Origin: Turneriella sp.
Lineage (GTDB): Bacteria; Spirochaetota; Leptospiria; Turneriellales; Turneriellaceae
Direction: 5' to 3'
DNA length: 64,000 bases
Assembly: GCA_019186965.1 (NCBI GenBank)
Contig: JABARV010000002.1
Coordinates: 378,737 to 442,736, forward strand
Numbering within the stretch: position 1 is the first letter of the stretch; every line of letters begins with the position of its first letter. This document shows, piece after piece, positions 59,979-64,000 of the stretch. The position numbers and the translations under genes were made by a program. The notes beneath the pieces were generated by a model. That model was given only the letters and a program-made list of their open reading frames with translations. It was not told the DNA's origin and searched no databases.

Positions 59979-60824
59979 TTAAGGTTGTGAATAATTTTCC
60001 AGTAAGATGTACGCTGTTCCAAGATAGGGTACATCTGTCCAGAGTTTTACAGGTACAAAATCCTCATCCGCAGTAATCCACATTTCAATTTGCGATTTTG
60101 TATTAAAGAAGATATTGCTACCCATATTGGTTTTATTTTTAGCGTCGTCGGCAAGCGCAGAACGTACATGGATAATTTCACGCGTTCCAAAGAAAGGTAC
60201 GTCTTTACGGACAGAACGCCCCAAAACTTTAAGGATAAGGCTTCTGCGAGAACCCGCGGGAAGAACAGGGACACGCAGCACTTCGCCTACTTTGGGAACA
60301 CGCCCCGTGCTGCGTACAAAATAAAATGCGCCGAGCAAATCTTGGTAGCCCCCAGCGGTACTTACTGAATAACTATCGCTCCAATCGCCTTTGGGCGGAG
60401 TACTGTGGGGATAACTATGCTCGTGGAATTTCATTTCGTGTTTTTCCACTTGCGCGTTACTTCCAGAAAAACGGAACTTGCGCCTTTGGTACGAATCGCC
60501 TTGGTAGGCTTCTTCAAATGCAATTACAGGCGAACGCGTGACGAAATTCCACTTGCTCGCAAATACTCCCTGTACGTAGTAAATACCCCTTACGGCCTGC
60601 AACGAATTTACGCGGGAGTTAATTTGGATAAAATCTTTATCGACAACCCGTGAGCGGAGGGTAACATCACCTGCAGCAATACCTTTCCATACGATACGAA
60701 AATTCATGGTTTCGTTGTAGAATTTGTGCTCTGTGCCAACGTGCGCTGTTTTGCCTTTTTTGGGCGCGGCAAACCCTTCTGCGGCTATAAAAAACACAAT
60801 AAAGAAAATGAAAGCTTTACGCAT
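59979..60824 (-). CDS. DUF3108-like exported protein
   Basis: 281 aa from ATG 60824; upstream in-frame sequence to 61199 belongs to the antisense of msrB. Signal peptide [23 protein letters not shown]3108-type pattern: [100 protein letters not shown] periplasmic LolA/LolB-like beta structure has been suggested for the family; function undefined. Divergent from msrB. Confidence 0.82.
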   Translation of the reverse strand: MRKAFIFFIVFFIAAEGFAAPKKGKTAHVGTEHKFYNETMNFRIVWKGIAAGDVTLRSRVVDKDFIQINSRVNSLQAVRGIYYVQGVFASKWNFVTRSPVIAFEEAYQGDSYQRRKFRFSGSNAQVEKHEMKFHEHSYPHSTPPKGDWSDSYSVSTAGGYQDLLGAFYFVRSTGRVPKVGEVLRVPVLPAGSRRSLILKVLGRSVRKDVPFFGTREIIHVRSALADDAKNKTNMGSNIFFNTKSQIEMWITADEDFVPVKLWTDVPYLGTAYILLENYSQP

Positions 60825-60878
60825 TGTCGTGACTATGGTTTCCCTGTTGGGGGTCAACACATTCTTGGGTATAGATTC

Positions 60879-61244
60879 ATGAAATTCAACACGCTTACAG
60901 CAGAAGAAAAAAAGGTAATCCTCCATAAAGGTACCGAATATCCAGGTACAGGTAAATATAACAAACACTATGCCGAAGGTGTTTACCTGTGCAAACAATG
61001 CAATGCAGAGCTTTACCTGTCTAAAGATAAGTTTGACTCTGGGTGCGGATGGCCAAGTTTCGACGACGCCATTGAAGGCGCGGTAAAACGTGTACCCGAC
61101 GCCGACGGCAGCCGCACAGAAATTGTGTGTGCCCGTTGCGGCGGACACTTGGGGCATGTTTTTGAGGGAGAGCGTTTTACTCCCAAAAACACACGCCACT
61201 GTGTGAACTCAATCTCCCTTATGTTTCAAGAGAAAGAAAAATAA
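60879..61244 (+). CDS. msrB: Methionine-(R)-sulfoxide reductase MsrB
   Basis: 121 aa from ATG 60879. Zinc CXXC pairs C38/C41 and C84/C87, [20 protein letters not shown] and catalytic C108 in [10 protein letters not shown]. Reduces R-methionine sulfoxide. The upstream-extended frame overlaps the divergent gene and is rejected. Two genes upstream of msrA. Confidence 0.96.
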   Translation: MKFNTLTAEEKKVILHKGTEYPGTGKYNKHYAEGVYLCKQCNAELYLSKDKFDSGCGWPSFDDAIEGAVKRVPDADGSRTEIVCARCGGHLGHVFEGERFTPKNTRHCVNSISLMFQEKEK

Positions 61245-61286
61245 GCCATTTTAGTCAACTCAAACGTCTTATTTAGAGAGAAAATT

Positions 61287-61682
61287 ATGAAATCCACTCA
61301 TTTGCACAAGTTCAATCTTTTGTTGTTGTGCTTTTTTTGCGCATGTACCAGCTCGGTAAAAACTGTGCGTAGCCCTTCTTATACACCAGGCACGGTTAAG
61401 CGTATCGCTGTCTCCGCTTTTACAGGCCCCAACAAAGAAACAGGTGCTGCAATAGCCGATTCTTTAATTCCCGATTTAATTGAAATGGACTTTGGTGGCG
61501 TTATGGCGGTTGCACACAGGCACAACATACTCGAATTTGAATCGTTATCGGCGCGGCTTGTGAGTGTCCAAAGCGGAGAAATTCTTTTATCCGCAGCGCG
61601 GCGCACTTCTTTTGATGCAGAAGATCTTGGTGATGTACTTGAAGATATCAGTAATAGCTTGAAAAAAAACTTACAACAGTAA
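61287..61682 (+). CDS. Short CsgG/LpoB-like lipoprotein
   Basis: 131 aa. Lipobox F-F-C-A-C. Contains the first strand and helix of a CsgG/LpoB-type fold ([25 protein letters not shown]) and its late strands ([15 protein letters not shown]), but the middle portion that full-length family members carry (the 'GAD-x-xx-GxV' part) seems missing, going straight from HNILEFESL to SARLVSV. Could be a naturally short variant or an internally deleted gene. Sits between msrB and msrA, 2 bases before msrA. Confidence 0.7.
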   Translation: MKSTHLHKFNLLLLCFFCACTSSVKTVRSPSYTPGTVKRIAVSAFTGPNKETGAAIADSLIPDLIEMDFGGVMAVAHRHNILEFESLSARLVSVQSGEILLSAARRTSFDAEDLGDVLEDISNSLKKNLQQ

Positions 61683-61684
61683 CT

Positions 61685-62188
61685 ATGAAAAAAACAGTAC
61701 TCGCCGGTGGATGTTTTTGGGGACTCGAAGAGTTATTGCGCTCACAACCTGGTGTGGTGGATACCGAATGCGGTTATTGTGGTGGCAACGCGGTAAATCC
61801 CACTTATAAAAACCACGAAGGGCATGCCGAAGCAGTGGAAATTACATACGACGAAACGCGCACCAATTTTCGCAATCTCTTAAATTTCTTTTTTCAAATA
61901 CATAACCCCACAACGCTAAACCGCCAAGGTAACGACATCGGGCAGTCATACCGTTCGGCAATTTTTTATTCCAATGCGGATGAACTCCGTGAAGCAGAGG
62001 AGTTTATCGAACTCGTCAACCGTTCGAAGCGTTGGCCCAAGCCTGTTGTTACGACGCTCGAGCCATTAGGGGATGAATACGGAACGGCAGGTAAATTTTG
62101 GCCGGCAGAAGATTACCACCAAGACTATTTGCAAAAAAATCCGAATGGTTATACTTGCCACCGCGTATATTTTGGTAGCTATATTTAA
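61685..62188 (+). CDS. msrA: Methionine-(S)-sulfoxide reductase MsrA
   Basis: 167 aa. Active-site GGCFWGLEE (C10), then [62 protein letters not shown] with a likely resolving Cys near the C-terminus. Reduces S-methionine sulfoxide. Tight spacing from the lipoprotein gene. Confidence 0.96.
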   Translation: MKKTVLAGGCFWGLEELLRSQPGVVDTECGYCGGNAVNPTYKNHEGHAEAVEITYDETRTNFRNLLNFFFQIHNPTTLNRQGNDIGQSYRSAIFYSNADELREAEEFIELVNRSKRWPKPVVTTLEPLGDEYGTAGKFWPAEDYHQDYLQKNPNGYTCHRVYFGSYI

Positions 62189-62234
62189 CGGGTTGCTAAA
62201 AAACAACCATCGCGCATGGGTTTTCGGCAGTGTG

Positions 62235-63521
62235 CTAAGTTTTGTTAGGTATTTGTTGTAGCTTTACAGTTGTCCTCTTAAACTCCCAAATAGCATAAAG
62301 AAGTTGCAATGTTGCTGACACGATAATTATCGCGAGACTTATATGAAATACGTTTGTTCGTAGTGCAAATACAAAACCACTTGCAAACAGAGAAAAAACC
62401 AAAATACGAATAACTTCGAATATAAAGCCCCATTTTTGGCGCATCATAAGTCCTCCAGATGCAGTAATGCCTAAAATAGTAGTTATAGCCAATGGAATTT
62501 GGATACCGAGCGGTAAGTGTGCATTCCGTTGCAAAATCAAAAAAGGCAAAAGCGATATTAAAAACACGAATGTTGCGTAGAGTTTAAGCGGCAGTAGGTT
62601 TGGCGCGTCGTATTTTTGGTAAGTGGCGGCGTCGACTTCGGGTACAGGTTCCATTTTACCCAAGTAGTCGGGTTTCCACCCCGGGCCTTTAACCCACACT
62701 TTGAGTTTATCTAACCCGCGTGCATGGTACGACAATTTTGCCAAATGCCAAAAATAGTGTAGCTGCGTCCAAATCGGATTAAACGTGGTGAGTGGCTTTA
62801 CTGTGCCATAGTATGGTTCTTCTTCCTCGACTTGAAACGTGCCAAAGAGTTTATCCCACACGATAAAAACACCAGCATGGTTCTTGTCGATGTACTTGGG
62901 ATTTACACCGTGGTGTACACGGTGGTGCGAAGGCGTGTTCATAAAGTATTCGAGGAAACCCAATTTACCGACCAAACGGGTGTGGATAAAAAATTGGTAG
63001 ATTGTGTTTATCTGCGTACAAACCAAAAACTGTAACGGGGAAAATCCCACTACGGCAAGCGGTAAATAGTAGGGAAACGAAAATAACCCTTGGAACGCGC
63101 CTTGCCGCAACGCCACCGCGAAATTATATTCCTGGCTCGAGTGGTGCGCTTCGTGCGACCCCCACATGACGGCGAACGTGTGCGCGTGGCGGTGGAACCA
63201 GTAGTACGCCACATCGACAAGAATAAAAAGAACAATCCACGTAGCCGCGTTGATGGGAAGTCCATACGGTGTTCCCTGTACGGCGTTTTGAGGCCGGTGC
63301 ACTGCCTCGAAAATAACAACGTAAAGGCCAAAGCGGATAAACTTTGTAAAAACGCCGACAAGCTCTTGTAGCATTCCCGCGCTCAGGTCGGCGACAGAAT
63401 CGTTGAGACGATAAACACGCCGCTTCATCGCGAGCGAGACAAAAAATTCTATCGCAATAGAAATAAAAAAAATTGGTACCGCAAGTGCAATAAGGTTAGC
63501 GTAATGGTTTGGATTGGGCAT
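62235..63521 (-). CDS. Sterol desaturase/fatty-acid hydroxylase family membrane protein
   Basis: 428 aa, about eight membrane segments. Diiron histidine boxes HRHAH (in YYWFHRHAHTFAVMWG), HEAHHSSQEYN and HHRVHHGVNPKYIDKNHAG. The C-terminal extension has four membrane segments beyond the usual catalytic domain, as in the DUF-containing alkylglycerol monooxygenase-like branch. Substrate lipid unknown. Convergent with msrA. Confidence 0.9.
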   Translation of the reverse strand: MPNPNHYANLIALAVPIFFISIAIEFFVSLAMKRRVYRLNDSVADLSAGMLQELVGVFTKFIRFGLYVVIFEAVHRPQNAVQGTPYGLPINAATWIVLFILVDVAYYWFHRHAHTFAVMWGSHEAHHSSQEYNFAVALRQGAFQGLFSFPYYLPLAVVGFSPLQFLVCTQINTIYQFFIHTRLVGKLGFLEYFMNTPSHHRVHHGVNPKYIDKNHAGVFIVWDKLFGTFQVEEEEPYYGTVKPLTTFNPIWTQLHYFWHLAKLSYHARGLDKLKVWVKGPGWKPDYLGKMEPVPEVDAATYQKYDAPNLLPLKLYATFVFLISLLPFLILQRNAHLPLGIQIPLAITTILGITASGGLMMRQKWGFIFEVIRILVFSLFASGFVFALRTNVFHISLAIIIVSATLQLLYAIWEFKRTTVKLQQIPNKT

Positions 63522-63559
63522 AGGGTGGCTTGTTATGAAATTTATACGGTGGCAACAAA

Positions 63560-64000
63560 TTATTTGCGTTTTATTTGGCTTAAGTATTCACGCGCAGCGT
63601 TTTGTTCTGCTTGCTTACGCGTACGCGCTACACCTTCGGTAATTTTTTTACCATCGATAAAAAGCGTTATGGTAAATTCTTTATCGTGGTCTGGCCCTTG
63701 CGAACCTGTCAACTGGTATTCTGGCCGTGTATGATTTTTTTTCGCAAGGTATTCTTGGAGCGCAGATTTAAAGTCTTGGTTTCCTTCTACAATATCGGGG
63801 TTTTCTAAAATTTCGTGAAAATGCTTTAAAACAAATTGTTGTGCAACCTCAAAACTTGCGCCCACATAAATAGCGCCGATTAAAGCTTCAACGGCGTCGG
63901 CCAAGTTTGAGGTGCGTGTAAGGCCTCCTGTGGCAATCTCTCCTTTTCCCATGCGTAAAAGCGAACCCAAACCTAAATTGTCTGCAACAAGTTTGAGTGC
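63560..64000 (-). CDS. rnc: Ribonuclease III, C-terminal part (5' end outside window)
   Basis: 146 codons visible, running off the right edge; the N-terminal ~80-90 residues, including the first metal motif, are outside. Seen: ALKLVADNLGLGSLLRMGKGE, SNLADAVEALIGAIYVG (second catalytic motif), then a complete dsRNA-binding domain (DFKSALQEYLAKKNHTRPEY through ARTRKQAEQNAAREYL). Cleaves double-stranded RNA. Confidence 0.95.
   Translation of the reverse strand, partial: ALKLVADNLGLGSLLRMGKGEIATGGLTRTSNLADAVEALIGAIYVGASFEVAQQFVLKHFHEILENPDIVEGNQDFKSALQEYLAKKNHTRPEYQLTGSQGPDHDKEFTITLFIDGKKITEGVARTRKQAEQNAAREYLSQIKRK

Noticed and set aside
60825-61199. 125-residue N-terminal extension of the DUF3108-like protein
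   Set aside because: It is antisense to msrB, and a clear signal peptide starts at 60824.
62191-62208. GGTTG/CAACC hairpin after msrA as a terminator
   Set aside because: Only five pairs, long A-rich loop and no T run; noted merely as similar to the hairpin at 56922.

Overview
The window reads as chromosome of a spirochaete of the Leptospira/Turneriella/Leptonema lineage. This is inferred from a DUF1554 lipoprotein (a domain best known from Leptospira), a protein resembling the spirochaete 'spiro-SPASM' family, the flhB-flhA-flhF-flhG order with the spirochaete-type N-terminal extension on FlhB, many short-lipobox lipoproteins, and a metallo-beta-lactamase/cyclic-nucleotide-binding fusion. 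Base composition is moderate to AT-leaning, except for a clearly GC-richer block at about 33.2-39.0 kb. Coding density is very high and no stretch above about 300 bases lacks a gene or a described element.

1-16 kb: a partial cytochrome/beta-propeller lipoprotein, ubiX and the MBL-cNMP fusion on the minus strand; then a tight plus-strand run of lipoprotein, RNase Z-like MBL protein, YgjP-type metallopeptidase, rdgB (with an in-frame 57-bp tandem repeat) and smpB; then spiro-SPASM plus a SurA-like chaperone, a DnaC-like ATPase with a Cys-rich N-terminus, a GFA-family zinc protein, a eukaryote-like UDP-glucose dehydrogenase, ilvC and a degenerate HD-GYP protein.

16-31 kb: dxs and a Trm112-like protein, then six closely packed minus-strand genes that all encode exported proteins: barrel-like protein, 1548-aa Gly-rich lipoprotein, second barrel-like protein, 971-aa lipoprotein with carboxypeptidase-regulatory repeats, small secreted protein, and a protein with the metal-ligand spacing of zinc phospholipase C. 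A divergent gene encodes a further exported protein with a probable barrel. This is the best candidate here for an undescribed system, probably a surface or secretion apparatus.

31-39 kb: a probable acquired block ending near tRNA-Ser(GGA). It holds a DUF4143 ATPase, a 36-bp perfect palindrome, a modular lipoprotein, and a sugar ABC transporter (ATPase plus two permeases) interrupted by an AT-rich REP-type tyrosine transposase (RAYT). That transposase gene carries a 30-bp palindrome of the same family as the palindromes at 24.9-25.0 kb.

39-42 kb: a sulfur-handling operon of a CsoR-family repressor with its operator, a small DUF6132 protein, a CoA-disulfide reductase/rhodanese split by a frameshift exactly at an A AAA AAG slippery heptamer, and a rhodanese. 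42-48 kb: flhB-flhA-flhF-flhG plus a membrane protein.

48-64 kb: a transporter, HEAT-like lipoprotein, truB (no standard start codon visible), HU, a PAP2 phosphatase, a 31-bp repeat array, the DUF1554 lipoprotein (apparent AUU start), PPOX and lipA, a 122-bp MITE-like element, a run of exported or unknown proteins, msrB and msrA around a CsgG-like lipoprotein, a sterol-desaturase-family protein, and the C-terminal part of RNase III at the right edge.
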